Positions 35,728-49,252 of a DNA stretch of 64,000 nt are shown in pieces; positions within the stretch are counted from its first letter, which is position 1; each line of letters starts with the position of its first letter. Below the pieces are notes generated by a model. It was given only the letters and a program-made list of their open reading frames with translations, was not told where the DNA came from and did not search any database. The stretch comes from Hirsutella rhossiliensis. Taxonomy: Eukaryota > Ascomycota > Sordariomycetes > Hypocreales > Ophiocordycipitaceae. The stretch lies in the NCBI RefSeq assembly GCF_020360975.1, contig NW_025408667.1, forward strand, positions 5,022,001 through 5,086,000, written 5' to 3'. The translations under genes and the position numbers were made by a program.

Positions 35728-37736
35728 AAAGTAAACCCCTTAGTTTTTAGCTTATTTAAGTAGATTAATAGCTATTAATTCTAGCTACTAAACGTTCTTC
35801 TTAGCTAAGGTTAATATTATAAAGATACTAAAGTTATCTATATAAAATAGCTAGTATCTCTTAGCCGCTAATATCCCTTTTATATATAAGAGGAATAAAA
35901 TAGGGCTAATAAGGGACCCTTAAGGCACCCTTATTACTAGGTTTATAAGGGGCTAAGCTTACCCTTTAAAGGCTAGCTAGATTTTCTTTTTAGTAAGGAA
36001 GTAGTCTACCTAGCTTATAAGGGCCTTAAAGAGGTTTAATTCCCTTAGGACCCTTATAAGCTATTTCTTTAATATAAAATTAAAGGCGCCCTTTATATTT
36101 AATAAAAAGGTACTAGTAATAGCCTTTTTATTAAACTCTTACTTTTTTTAGATATAGTATAGAAAGAGGAAGGCTATATTTATAACTAATTACTATATTT
36201 ATCTTCTTAGCTATATAAAGTTTAGAAGCCTAGCTATATTAGCTAAATAGCTTAGCTAGGTAGTATATAGCTTTTTAAGGACCTTTTCTAAGTAAGTAAG
36301 TAAACTTATAACCTTATAGGCTTTAGGGATAGTATAGTTTAGCTTATTTTACTTAGGAAGTATAATTCCTATAGATTCCTTTTATACCTTAAGGTAGTAT
36401 CCTTAGTTAAATAAAGCTTTATAGGCCTTATTAAAGACTATAAAGATAGCCTTATATATATATTAAATAGGGAGGAAGCTAAGGGAGTCTAGGCTAAGGG
36501 CTTTTTTATTTAAATAGCTAAAAATAGCCCTTTTAATCTTAGGGTCCTTTAGCTTTAGTTAGTCCTACTTAACTATACTCTTACTACTTATATAGCCTAA
36601 GGGCTCTTTTTTTTAGTCTTTAAGGGGGGCTAAAAAAGGGGCTAGGGCTTTAGCTTTTACCTCTATCCCTTCTTTTATATATAAGATACTAAGAAGGGTA
36701 AGGTTAGCTCTAGCCTTAGTATAAGAAAAGGCTATAAAGCTATCCTTTCTTATTACTTTTATTAAGAAACTCTCTTAGTATTACTTTTTAATAGCCTTAA
36801 TAGTATACTTAAAGCTATTCTAAGCCTTTATAAAGCTCTTTTAGCTCTCTTTATCTTAGACTAACCTATAGGCTTATTAAGCTAAGCTTAGGGCTTTCTA
36901 AAAGTAAGTTAGCGTATTAGTTTACTAAGGCTTAGATCCCTTATAAGGCTTTATCTTTAGTATAGCTATATTTAAGGCCTCTATAAGTATTCTTATTAAA
37001 AGGAAAGCTATCCCTTTTAAGTCGTTTCTTTTTATAGCCCTCTTTATAACTATAAGGAGGTCTTATTCCTTCTTAGCTAAGTATTTTAAAAATACCTTTT
37101 AGTTTACTTTCCTATAATTATAGGTAGTAGGCCTAGCTAGTAAGGGCTTATTAAGGCCCCTTAAGTTAGCTTTAAAGGCTATAAGCTTATAATCTAAGCT
37201 TATAGCCTTTAGGAATTAAATATTAGCTTAGGTTAGCTATTTAAAAGGGCTATAAAAAGTAAGGTCTATAACTAAGGTCCCTTTTAAGCCTTTCCTTTAA
37301 TAAGTACCTTTTATAACTACCTTAAGGTCTATTAGTAAGGAAGCTTTATAGCGGTCGAGCTAGCTAATAAGGGCTTTTACTTTATAGGCCTTAAAGGGCT
37401 TTATAAAAAGGTTTTAATAAAGGTAGTATAAGTTAAAGTCCCTTATTAAAAAAAAGGGCTATTATAAGAGTTAGGCTATTAATAGTAGCCTTTTTATTAT
37501 AAGGGGCCCTAATTAGCCTTAGCTAGCTAAGGCCTTTTAACCTCTTTTTTATTATATAGGTTAATAAAGGTAAATAGTTTAATACCTTTTACTTTTATAG
37601 CTTATATATTAAGATTATAAAAGAAGTTAAAGCTAAGGCTAGCTTTTATTTAAGCTTCCTTCCTTTTATAAGCTATTACCCTAAGCTTTATAGTAAGCTT
37701 AGGAAAGTTAATAAAAGAGATAAGGGTTATAATACT
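35728..37736 (-). mobile_element. LINE-C, reverse transcriptase and endonuclease part
   Basis: Reverse complement of about 20030-22100 of LINE-A, continuing exactly from the break at 17658. It includes the RT motif region near 35840 and the endonuclease region up to the TSD ATACT of Gypsy-2. Confidence 0.8.
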
Positions 37737-38185
37737 TATTATAACTACGGCTACTAGGCCGCTAACGGTCGACCGCGTTAAGCACGTAATATAGTCTAAC
37801 GGATAAATAGTTAGTATAACTATTTAATAGATATAGGATTAAGGGGATCGTAGAGATCTAAGTAATCTAAGATTAACGAGATTACTATACTCTATACGAT
37901 CTAATATTAAGGATTATAGCTAGGCCTATAATCTAAGGATAGTCTCTATAGGTATATATAGCTACCTACTTTTACTCCTTTAGATAGATAGCTCTCTAGC
38001 TTTTAATATAAGTCTTTATTACGATTTATCTTTAATTTTAATTACCTAGTTATAGTCTATAGTCTACGACCTCTAACTTATTACTAATATAATATACTTA
38101 TTATTACTTAGACTACGCCTTATTATATCTACTAATATAAACCCCTCGATAGGTTTATCCCTTAAAAATAACACCGGTTATTATA
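37737..38185 (+). repeat. Gypsy-2 5' LTR
   Basis: 449 bp, the same length as 45135-45583. Sequence differences are C/T or G/A, for example TA against CG near the start. Confidence 0.85.
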
Positions 38186-41100
38186 TATTAAAAGCTCTTA
38201 TTTAGTATAATACCGCGTTACTCTAAGTAATATCGTAACTATTAATATACCTATATAGTAAGCTAGATTAACTAACTCTAGAGCTACTATATCGCCTTAG
38301 GATATAATACGCGAGATTATTACCCTTTAATATAAGGTATAGTTACTTAGGAATAAAGGAGGCAATAGATAAGTTAGGGACCTTAGAGAAGTAGTTAAAC
38401 TAAAATAGCTAGGACTATTCGATAGTACTTATAGCACGCTTTAAGACTTTCTTACCTAACTTAAAGCCTACTACCGGTTTTACCTTACTAAACTCTTAGA
38501 CCTAGTTAAAAAGGTACTCTATATAGGAAATTATTTATTTAGAACGGTACTCGCTTAGTTTAGACCTATTATAAGGGACTTTCTCGATAACTAACTAGCG
38601 CGACGAGATAACGAAATAGATAACGTCTTTGCTAGTTTCTAAGGATTCGAAGAAGCTATTATAAAGGTATTTAGAATAACTAATAAGGAACGAGAAGCTA
38701 AATAAAAACTTTAAGAACTCCGATAAAGGATCTTAGTATTAGATTATACTATAAAGTTCCGTTAAGTTACCTTAAAACTTAATTAAGACGACGAACCCCT
38801 TATATTACGATTCTATAATAGGCTTAAAGAAGAAGTTAAGGACGAGCTCTATAAGGAAAATCGACCTAATAACCTCTTAGACTATATTACTATAGTAGTA
38901 CGAATTAACGATAGATAGTATACGCGACGCTAAGAAAAGAAATAAGGAAGAGGAAACTAAAACCCTTCTTATAAAAATAACTTTAGCTAATACGCTAACT
39001 ATAAGAAGAAGCGCGAAACTCCTATTACCTACGCCTATATAACTAACCTAGGTAAGATAGATCTAGATATAATATAAAAAGGTAAAGGAAAGTATTTTAA
39101 TTATAGGAAACTTAGATATTACTTTAAAGAATATAGATAACCTTATAAGGAGAAGAAAACCTACTAGGCACTAGCCCTAGAAGGTAAGAAATACCTAAAC
39201 GCTACTAATAGATAAGAACTAAAGTATAAACTCCTTAGTTAGACTATATACTATAATAACGAATATATAATATACTTAAGCGATAAAAATAGTACCGGAT
39301 AGTTCCTAAAGCTATTAAAGAAGACCCTTATAATAATATAATAAAGGGATCCTAAAATATAGAAATAAGTTAAATTCGTAGAACCGGAATACCCCTATCT
39401 TAAAGGAGTCTCCTAAAACTAAATTAAGAAGAATAGTAAACAATTCTAGGAAGATATATAAAACAAAAATTAATAATAATAATAAGTAGTCTATAAATAA
39501 TATAATAAAGAAAATATAGACGTAGCCCTTATACTTACGAAACTTAGATAATAACTTAAGGAGGAATAACGAAGTATCGACGATATAAGCTCTAAAGAAT
39601 AAGAAATACCTAGAGAAACGGAAGACGAGAATAAACTTATATTACTACCCTTGCTACTAAGAGAAAATACTACGATTAAAGAATACGCTCTATACTTTAA
39701 AGAATTTAAAGAAATACTTAAAATTAGAACCTAATAAATACCTTAAATTCTTATAGAAAACTAATAAGCTATATTAATTCGATATTAACCGGCACTATAT
39801 AAAGGAGACTACGCTATAGCTATCGCTATAGTTAATACCTTTATAGCTCTATAACGAGAATAGTAACTATAAGGAGAATTTAAAGACGATCTATAAATAC
39901 TACTTACTTATAAGCACTATAAGTATATTTTATAGATACTATACGTCTACCTAGATTATATAATATACTTTTAAATAAAGGTATAATATAACGCCTTCTT
40001 TGTTAAGTTTAAAGGATAAGTACTTTTAAAACCTTACCTAAGTATAGAACTAGACTACTAAAAAATCGATTAACGCTACCTAAATAACTAAGTTATATTA
40101 TTAAAACCTAATTATAGTACGCTACTTAAATACTATAATAATTACGGTTTATTAATAAGATATCTTTTAGAGATATATAAAATCTATAAATACGCTAAAA
40201 TAAAGGAATAGTATAACGCTACTCGCTCTAAGATATTTAAACCCTTAATCTTTTAAAGACTTACGTAATAAGTTAAATATAATAAAGAAAATTATAATAA
40301 ATATATATACTTAAACTATAGAATTTATAAATATAAAAAAGCATAAGTATAGTATAAATAATATAACGGTATACTAAAAGATTATTAGTAATATATATAA
40401 AGGCTATAAGCTATATTCGACTAAGGAAGAATTAATATAGAAATACTATATAAAAAATAGAAAGACGCTAAATAAAAACTTAACCTTTAGTATAAAAATA
40501 AATAGAATTATAAAGTATAGTATATAATTAACTACGAAGTAGTATAATATAAACGATATAGCGTTAAGAAATAAGAAATCTTTGATTAGCTATAAGAAAT
40601 TAGTCTCTTAAGCCCCGATATAATACTACGCGATAAAAATATAAAGAAACGATATTAATAATAAATCGAAGAAGAATACCTAAATAAAACGAATAAGGAC
40701 TAAGTAAAAAACGAGGTATACTATCTATAAAAGGGCTATAAACTAGCACAATATAATAAGATCTAAGAACCTTATATATAGTAATAGTAAGCTATAGCAA
40801 CTAAATAGTATTAGATATCTAAATCGCGGGATATTATATATATATACTTTTAGACTATAGTATAATAGGTAACTATATTTTACCTAGAGTTATTAATCGT
40901 TACCGACTTATATAAAGATATAAGATAGATCTATATAAACTTATAAATATTAAAGGAGAGGCCTTTAACTATAATAACGGAAATATTAATATAGAGATTA
41001 ATTACCTTAATATTAATATCTAGGGCTACGACGAACGAGTTAACTTTAATATTATAGATATTAAAGAATACGACCTTATATTAAGACTTCTATAGCTATA

Positions 41101-44100
41101 GGAGAGCAACCTACTAATTAACTAGAAAACTAGCTAGCTACGTTAGAACGAAAATATAAGTTTCTAAGACTAGTAGATTTAGAAGAAAGTAAAATTTTAC
41201 GATAATTTAGCTACTAAATAGGATAAAAAGGATAACCGTTTAAGTAAATTATTATAGGCTTTAGTAATATAAACGAAAGTAGTAACTAAACTAGCGGATA
41301 TAATAAAATTAATTAATAAGACCTATATACTAACTAATATAGCTATATAACCTAGTATCTAATATAAATAGAATAAAGGATATAATATAAAGATCTAAAG
41401 AGTTATTACTACTTTAAGGAAAGACCTTAAATAAATTAATAAAGAGCTTAAGTTAAGAGAAACTAGCTCTTAAGAGAAAGAATAAAGCTTATAAGATAGA
41501 ATAAAGAATATCCCCTAAGAATACCGGAAATATAATAAACTCTTTAAAGAAGAACTTAAGATAGGGTTACCTAAATATAGCTAATAGGACTACGAAATTT
41601 ATCTTAAGGATAGAATAACGCCGACGTTCTATAAAATCTATAACTTAAACGAAAAGTAACTATAAACGCTATACGACTACCTTTATAAGAATCTACGAAA
41701 AGGATATATATAAATATTAATATCTAAAGTAAGCTATTTAGTTATATTTATTTTAAAGAAAAATAGTAAGCTACGATTAGTTATTAACTATAAACGCTTA
41801 AACGATATTATAATAAAGGACTGAATACTATTACCGCTTATATCGGAACTATAAGATCGACTATATAGTAAAAAATAGTTTATAGCCCTTAACCTTAAAG
41901 GCGCTTATAACTTAATACGTATAAAAAAGGAACGTAAATAAATAATAGCTTTTAAAACGAAATTTAGACTATTCGAATATCTAGTAATACTATTTAGACT
42001 TATAAATATACTAGCTACCTTCTAATAAATAATTAATAATATCCTACGCGAATACTTAGATATCTTTATAGTAGTATACCTAGATAATATCTTAATCTTC
42101 TTAGATACCTTAGAAGAATATAAGGAATATATCTATAAGGTACTCCGCGTACTTTAGAATACGAAGTTACTAGTTAAACTAAAGAAAAGTAAGTTCTATA
42201 TATAAGAAGTAGACTTCCTTAAATATACGATCTTACTAAGAGAGATATAAATATAATAAGATAAGATTAACTTAGTTAAAGAATAGCTAACGCTAAAGAA
42301 CGTTAAGGACGTATAAAGTTTCCTAGGATTTATAAATTACTACCGACGATTTATTAAAGATTTCGGAAAGATTATAATATTACTATATAACTTAATAAAG
42401 AAGGAAAAAGAATTTATATAGGACGATAAAGCTAACGAAGCTTTCGAATATATTAAGACTACGATTATATAAGAACTAGTCTTAACTACCTTTAATCTAA
42501 AATAATAAATCGAACTTAAAACTAATATATTAGACTTTACTTTAAGAGTATAAATCGGATAAAAAGATAATAAAGGAAGACTATAACTAATTATATTTTA
42601 CTCGAAAAAGCTATATAGCGTAGAACTTAATTACCCTATCTATAATAAAGAATTCCTTATAATTATTTAAGCTTTTAAGGAATTTTAATACTACCTTCTC
42701 GGAAGTAAATATAAAGTTAAGGTCTATATAGACTATAAGAATATCTTATATTTTATAATAACGTAATAGTTAAACGGACGATAGATCCGATAGGCTAAAT
42801 ACTTATTAGAATTCGACTATAAAATAATCTATAAAAAAGGAATAGAAAACGGTCTAGCTAATACCTTTAGTCGACGAAGTAACTACGATATAAGGGCACT
42901 TATAGTAAAAGGATAGCTCCTAGAAATCAACGAAAACGGGAACTACTAATAATAATAGCTAAATATAATATTTAAAGTATAACCTAACGACTCGACTTAC
43001 TAAAAGATCTTAAAATAGATAAAAGAATATAAAGTACTAAACGGATATAATATAGGATATTTAAAAGTTCTAATATATAAAAATAAAATCTAAATACTAT
43101 TAGAATTATAAGATAAAGTTATATAAAATATATATAAATATCTAATATATAGATACTAGGGAATCTAAAGAATAATAAAATAAATTAAACGATAATATAA
43201 CTTCTTATAGCTTAAAGAAGTAGTACTAAGTTATTAAAGAATATAAACTTTATATACGAAGTAAAGTTAAATAATATAAACTATATAGAGAATTATAACC
43301 GCTATTAGTACTAGAGAAACCATAGGATTTAATAGCTTTCGACTATATTATAAAGCTACTACCGTTAAAAGAACCTATAACTAACGTTAAGTACGATAGT
43401 ATATTCGTTATTACTAATAGATTAACGAAGTATAGATACTTTTTACCGTATAAAGAAGTAAGTAATATAAAAGAGCTAGTATATATATTCCTATAAATAA
43501 TTATTAGTAATTACGGACTACTAAATAAGATTATCTTTAATAAAGGAAGTATATTTATAGCTAAGTTTTAATAAGCTCTTATAGTATAATTAGGGACGAA
43601 ATATAAGCTTAGTATAGCTTATTACTTATAAATAGATAAATAAATAGAACGACTTAATTAAACGCTTAAATAATATTTATAATACTATATTAGCTACGAA
43701 TAAAACGATTAAGTTAAATAGCTATTAATAGCGTAACTAGCTTATAATAGCTTAGTTATAGAAATAACTAAGCTATTACTAGTATACGCTAATTACGGAT
43801 ATAACCTAGAAGTATTTAAGGTTACTTAATAAGGACTATAAGCGGAATAAGCGATACTATAAGTAGATTAGCTACGAAAATTATATAAAGATATATAATA
43901 AGAACTTTAATTCGTTAAAGAACGAATATCTACTTACTATAATCGGAAAAGATTATAGGGACTAATATTTTAAGAGGGAGATATAGTCTACCTCGTATAA
44001 TAAAATATTAAAATAAAACGACTAAATAATAAATTAGATTTTAAGAAACTTAGACCGTTTAAGGTTAAGGAAACTATTTTAAAATTTAACTATAAACTTT

Positions 44101-45134
44101 CGCTACTAATAATAATACGGATATACTTAATATTTTATATCTTATTATTAAAACTAGCGCTATAAAACGCTAAACTATAGGAAAAAATTAAAGTTAATAA
44201 CGATTAAGAATATAAAGTAGAATAAATACTAGATATAAGAAAATAAGGTTAGTAATAAGAATACCTTATTAAGTAAAAGGGATACGGACTAAAGGAAAAT
44301 ACCTAAGAACTACTTAAGCACTTAACCTACTATAGCTCTTTACTTCGATAATTTTACTAAAAGGTTTAGGAGGGATTAAAGGACTAAGATCTATAAACTC
44401 CTTACTAATACTAAACGAGGACTAATTTACCTTATTAAGAACGCCTAACGATTATAAGTTATTTACTACCTAATACTTATATATATTAAGTATAGGCAAA
44501 ACGCTATCCTTAGTATCTACTTCTTAGATACTATAACGAAATAACTTAGAACTCTTTTCCTTTATATAATTCTAAATCTTCTAGATATAAGCTAAATAAT
44601 TAATAGCGATAGATATTTACGACTAAAGATTCGTAAGCTATACCTAAAGCTCTAATAAGGCTTCCCTAGCTTCTTTCTTTTTAGAATATAGCCTACGCTA
44701 CTCTACTAATAATTTAGTTACTAAAAGAAATACGTTAGCTACTACGCGTAGAAAGAATTAAAAGATACTTATAAGAAGAGGCTACTAAAACACTATTATA
44801 ATAAGGATAACTACTAGTAATATAATTATTATAGCGTAAAGAATTTTCGGCTATTTAATAATTCGTCTTCTTTGCCTTAAAGTATTAAGTGCACGGTATA
44901 TTAGTAGGATCTCTACTTAAGTCGATATATTCGGTAAAAGTAGCGCGCTTAAAGGCTTTTCGGGAACGATTTTTTAATATATAACTAAATATACTATTAG
45001 TAGTATATCCTAAAAAGATAAAGAGATAAGGAACGATATACTTACGTATAACGCGATAAGGGTATATTTATATATAGCGGCTAAGGTAGCTATAGTAGGT
45101 CTTATAGATAAGACTAAAAGGAGGGGAGATATCG

Positions 45135-45583
45135 TATTACGACTACGGCTACTAGGCCGCTAACGGTCGACCGCGTTAAGCACGTAATATAGTCTAACGG
45201 ATAAATAATCGGTATAACTATCTAATAGATATAGGATTAAAGGGATCGTAGAGATCTAAGTAATTTAAGATTAACGAGATTACTACGCTTTATATAATCT
45301 AACGTTAGGGATTATAGCTAGGCCTATAATCTAAGGATAGTCTCTATAGGTATATATAGCTACCTACTTTTACTCCTTTAAATAGATAGCTCTCTAGCTT
45401 TTAATATAGATCTTTATTATAATTTATCTTTAATTCTAATTACCTAGTTATAGTCTATAGTCTACGACCTCCGACTTATTATTAACGTAATATACTTATT
45501 ATTGCTTAGACCACGCCCTATTATATCTACTAATATAAACCCCTCGATAGGTTTATCCCTTAGGAATAATACCGGTCGTTATA
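45135..45583 (+). repeat. Gypsy-2 3' LTR
   Basis: 449 bp, preceded by the purine tract AAAAGGAGGGGAGA. Followed by TSD ATACT and LINE-C sequence. Confidence 0.85.
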
Positions 45584-45619
45584 ATACTATAAGCTAGATA
45601 CTATATAAGGATATAGCTA
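45584..45619 (-). mobile_element. LINE-C, 36-bp sliver between Gypsy-2 and the pogo element
   Basis: Starts with the TSD of Gypsy-2, matches the reverse complement of LINE-A near 20005, and ends with the TA target of the DNA transposon. Confidence 0.75.
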
Positions 45620-47471
45620 AGTTAGTATACCTAGCTTTTAATACCCCTTACTTTTAATACCTCCTTATATTACTATTATATTAACTACTTACTATATTAT
45701 AACTATATTTTCTTATATATCTCTTATTTAATAATTATAAAATAAATATTATTCGAATTAGTATTACCTTATCTTTTTAAATATATTAAAAACTAGCTCT
45801 AAGAAGCGCTTAAAGCTATTAATAATAATATACCTTAGCTCTAAGCTAGTTATAAGTAAGATATTCTAAGAATAACCTTTTAAACGCGTTTTAAAGGAGC
45901 CTTACTTATAAAGGAGGCAAAAAAGGCATCTTAAAAGCTTAGTTAAGAGTAGGAAAAACACCTTTATAAATAGGTTCTTACCTAAGCGGCCCTTAGGCTA
46001 CCTTTAATATATTATTAACTTAGGGAATTCGCCGGCTATATTATTATAGCTAGTAAAGACCCTTACTTACTTAGAAAATACTAGGTTTTAAGCTTTTTAG
46101 CTTAAAACTTAAAGATTAGTACGATTAAAGGTAAATCTCTTAATTCTACTTATATTAACGGCGCCTTTATTAAAGGGGTTAAGGAATAGTTTTAATTACT
46201 TAAGCTACTAGCTATATAAGTATTCCTACTAAAATCACGCTTTAATATAAATAAAATTAGTATCGTTAAGGGCCTTAGCTAAAACGAGCTAGTACTAAGG
46301 AGCTTAAAAAAGAAGGAGGCTATTAAGAAGCGGCTTAGATTATATTATTAGACTATAATTATTAAATATATCTTTATAATAAGCTAGGCCTTAACCCCTC
46401 TTATAATCTTTAAGGGCTAGGACCTTTAATAATAATAGTTCCTTAATAAACTCGATTTTCTAAAGGATTAAGACTTTATTACTTCCTTAAAGGGCTAGAT
46501 AAGCGATTCTATTACTATTTAATAGCTTAAGTAAGTATTTATCCCTTAAATAAAGCGCTATTTTATAAGAGAACGTTCTCTTTATCGTTAATAGCTATAA
46601 GAGCTATTAGACCAACGATTTTATATATAAATACTTTAAGAATTATATTTATCTTTTTTTTCTATTAGTATATTCTTCCTATATCCTTTAACCTCTTAAT
46701 ATCTTAGTTTTCTCGCTAATTAAAGCTACCTACTAATATTAACTTAAAAAGATTATATCTTTCGATAATATAGCGCTAATTAATAAGGCTACCTTCCTCT
46801 AAGTATATTATTAAGCTTAGTAAGCCGGTTTAACTAAAAAGAATATTAAGGGTAGGTAGCGTAAGTTAAGACTATAGCTAGTTAATATAGTAAAGCCCTT
46901 ATTAAGCTAGTTTATCTTACTATAGGTATTAACGCTATTAACGCTATTAAAAAGAAGGAATTCTAATACCCTAGCTATTTATAATACCCTTAAAACGCTT
47001 AAACGATTATAAGAAGTCCGTTACTTTATTATAAGGCTAGAAAACTATAGTTAAGTTAACTATATAATCTAACTACTATATAGTAAGGTTAGCTATAGCC
47101 TTAATAAGTAAAATTAGTAGCTTATAGCCTCCTATCTTTAAATATAGTAGCTAAAGTATTAATTATATTATCTATAGCTTTAAAAATAAAAAGGTCTCTT
47201 AGGACCTTAATAAGCGGTTTATATAAATTAAATAAGTTATAAAGATAAAGAAAAAGCTTAAATATATACTTAAGCTAGGTACTACTACTATAGTTAATTA
47301 TAATATAGGATTTAAAGCTCTTTATAATAGCTAGTAGCTAGAGTAGCTAGAAATACTAAATTTAATTATTATAATATTAAAATATAGCTTTTATTATATT
47401 TAAAATATACCTACCTTAGTACTATAAAGGGTATTAAAAGTAAAGGGTATTAAAAGCTAAGTATATTAACT
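45620..47471 (+). mobile_element. Fot1/pogo-like DNA transposon, RIPped
   Basis: 1852 bp with imperfect terminal inverted repeats of about 42 bp (AGTTAGTATACCTAGC at the left end, its complement with RIP changes at the right) and a TA duplication (45618-45619 and 47472-47473). Each repeat holds two copies of CTTTTAATACC. The plus strand reads a pogo-type DDE transposase: V-N-S-Y-K-S near 46590 (from V-D-G-H-x-S), then L-Q-P-L-N near 46695 (from L-Q-P-L-D). All frames are closed. Confidence 0.85.
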
Positions 47472-48471
47472 TATTATAGATCTTATAAAGGTAAGGCTCT
47501 TATAATAAAATAAGGTTTACTTTTATTTTTAAAGCTTACTTTAAGATTAATAAGTTAGCTATTTCCTACCTATTAATATTATACTATATAATATTAATAA
47601 GGTTATAGTTAAGCTTAAAGGGCTTAAAGGGCTTTAAGGACCCTATAAGTATAAGGGGGCTAAGGCTATTAAGTATTAGTTATTTTTTTATAAACTCTAT
47701 ATTATACCTTATTAGTTATAAAGTAATTTCCTTTATAGTTATAGTATTAAGCCTTAAAGTAAGAGTAGCTTTAGCTAGCCTTATAGCTAAGGTAGGTATA
47801 ATCTTTAGTTAAGTACTTTTCTAAGTAAAAAGTATACTTAATAAGCTATTAATAGGTCTAAGGGTTATAGCTAAAGGAAAAGTACTTATAGTACTATATA
47901 TATATATAGAATATTCCTTATAAGCCTTAACTTAAATTTATAGACTTATTATATAATAGCTTTTTTTTAATATTTAGCCTTTATAGCCTTTAAAAGAACT
48001 ATAAAGATAATAAATCCTACTTTTTATATTAGGCCTAAGGTACTTAGCTACCTAAGCTACCTTAAGATATCGATCTTATTAAAGGCTCTAGCTTTTATAG
48101 TAAAGATATTAAAGATAAGGGTCTTTAAAAGGTTAAGGATACTTTAAGCTACTACCTTAATCTAACTAATAAAAAGGTCGGCTAATTTTATAGGTAGCTT
48201 CTTAAGGTATAAGGACTACTTCTCTTATTACTTTAAAAGATTCTTTATTATATATAAGACCTTTATTATTATAACTATATTACCTTTATTTAAAGTTAAT
48301 AAAGCTAATATAGCTAGTTCCCTTATAGCTTTATTAAGCTTATTATAAAGAGTAATAAGGTTAATAGTTAGCGTTAGTAAATCTTTTTTTAGCTTTAAGA
48401 TAAGTTAAAAGTCCTCTTTTATATTTTTCTTAGCTAGAGCCTTAATTAAGGCTTTTACTAGGGCTTTTACT
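47472..48471 (-). mobile_element. LINE-C, ORF1/endonuclease boundary part
   Basis: Reverse complement of about 18990-19980 of LINE-A, containing the zinc-knuckle region and ending inside the K-A-L-A tandem repeat at the TSD TTACT of Gypsy-3. Confidence 0.8.
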
Positions 48472-48657
48472 TATTATAGAGTAGGTAAAGGTATATATAT
48501 AGGTACTATTTATAGGATAATATTAATAAGCTATATAGAGCTCTCTTATATATAGCTAGCCTATATATATATATATAGGATCTAGCCCTTTATATATAAC
48601 TATATAGCTTAGGCTATAGCTTAAGCCTATAACTTATAATAGTTAAAGACTCTTATA
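48472..48657 (-). repeat. Gypsy-3 left LTR (3' LTR)
   Basis: 186 bp, paired with 61244-61431. Contains a run of TA repeats. On the minus strand, AAAGGAGGGTA precedes it as polypurine tract. Confidence 0.8.
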
Positions 48658-49252
48658 TAATACCCTCCTTTAAGCGCGGCGCGGCGCTACTTTATTAATA
48701 GCTTTTATATTATTAAGCCTATAACGCTAGCTCTACCTTACTCTTTCTTATTAATCGTACTAGCCTTACTAGCCTTATTATCCCTATACCTATTAGCCTA
48801 AGCGGCCGGAACTAAGCTCTATACTTATTAGCCGGCTAGCTATTTAAATAAGGCTATAACCTATTATATACGCCCTTAGGTAGCTAGCGGCCGGCCTAGA
48901 CCTATATAAGCCTTAGGTTGCCCGTCCTCTTAGCCTTAAGTAGCTTCCTTTACCTAAGGGTATATAAAGTAATATCCCCCTCTTTTTCTTTCTTTTCCTT
49001 TTTTTTCCTCTTTAACTATAATAATAGTAGTAATAAATAGGTTTTACTCTACCTAAGGTATTAGTTTATTCCTAGCTATATAGGCCGCTCTATTAATATA
49101 TATTTATAGTAATTACTATAGTAGTAATAATAGCCTTAATAATAATAACTTTAACTAATAAGTTCCTTACCTTATAAAGTAAGAGGCTATAATCCGTAAT
49201 ACTATCTTCCGCGATAGATATATCTACCTCTCCCTCCCCCGCCTCTTCCTTC

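Larger units (their letters stand above)
37737..45583 (+). mobile_element. Gypsy-2: complete but RIP-killed Ty3/gypsy chromovirus
   Basis: 7847 bp with two 449-bp LTRs, a perfect 5-bp TSD ATACT (37732-37736 and 45584-45588) and a polypurine tract before the right LTR. Remains in order: gag (about 38.6-39.1 kb), a zinc knuckle at 39093-39137 with all four ligands mutated to Tyr, RT with Y-L-D-N at 42077-42088, RNase H (about 42.5-42.9 kb), integrase (about 43.3-43.6 kb) and a chromodomain (about 44.19-44.35 kb, L-I-K-stop-K-G-Y). Almost all Gln/Trp positions have become stops. Confidence 0.9.
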
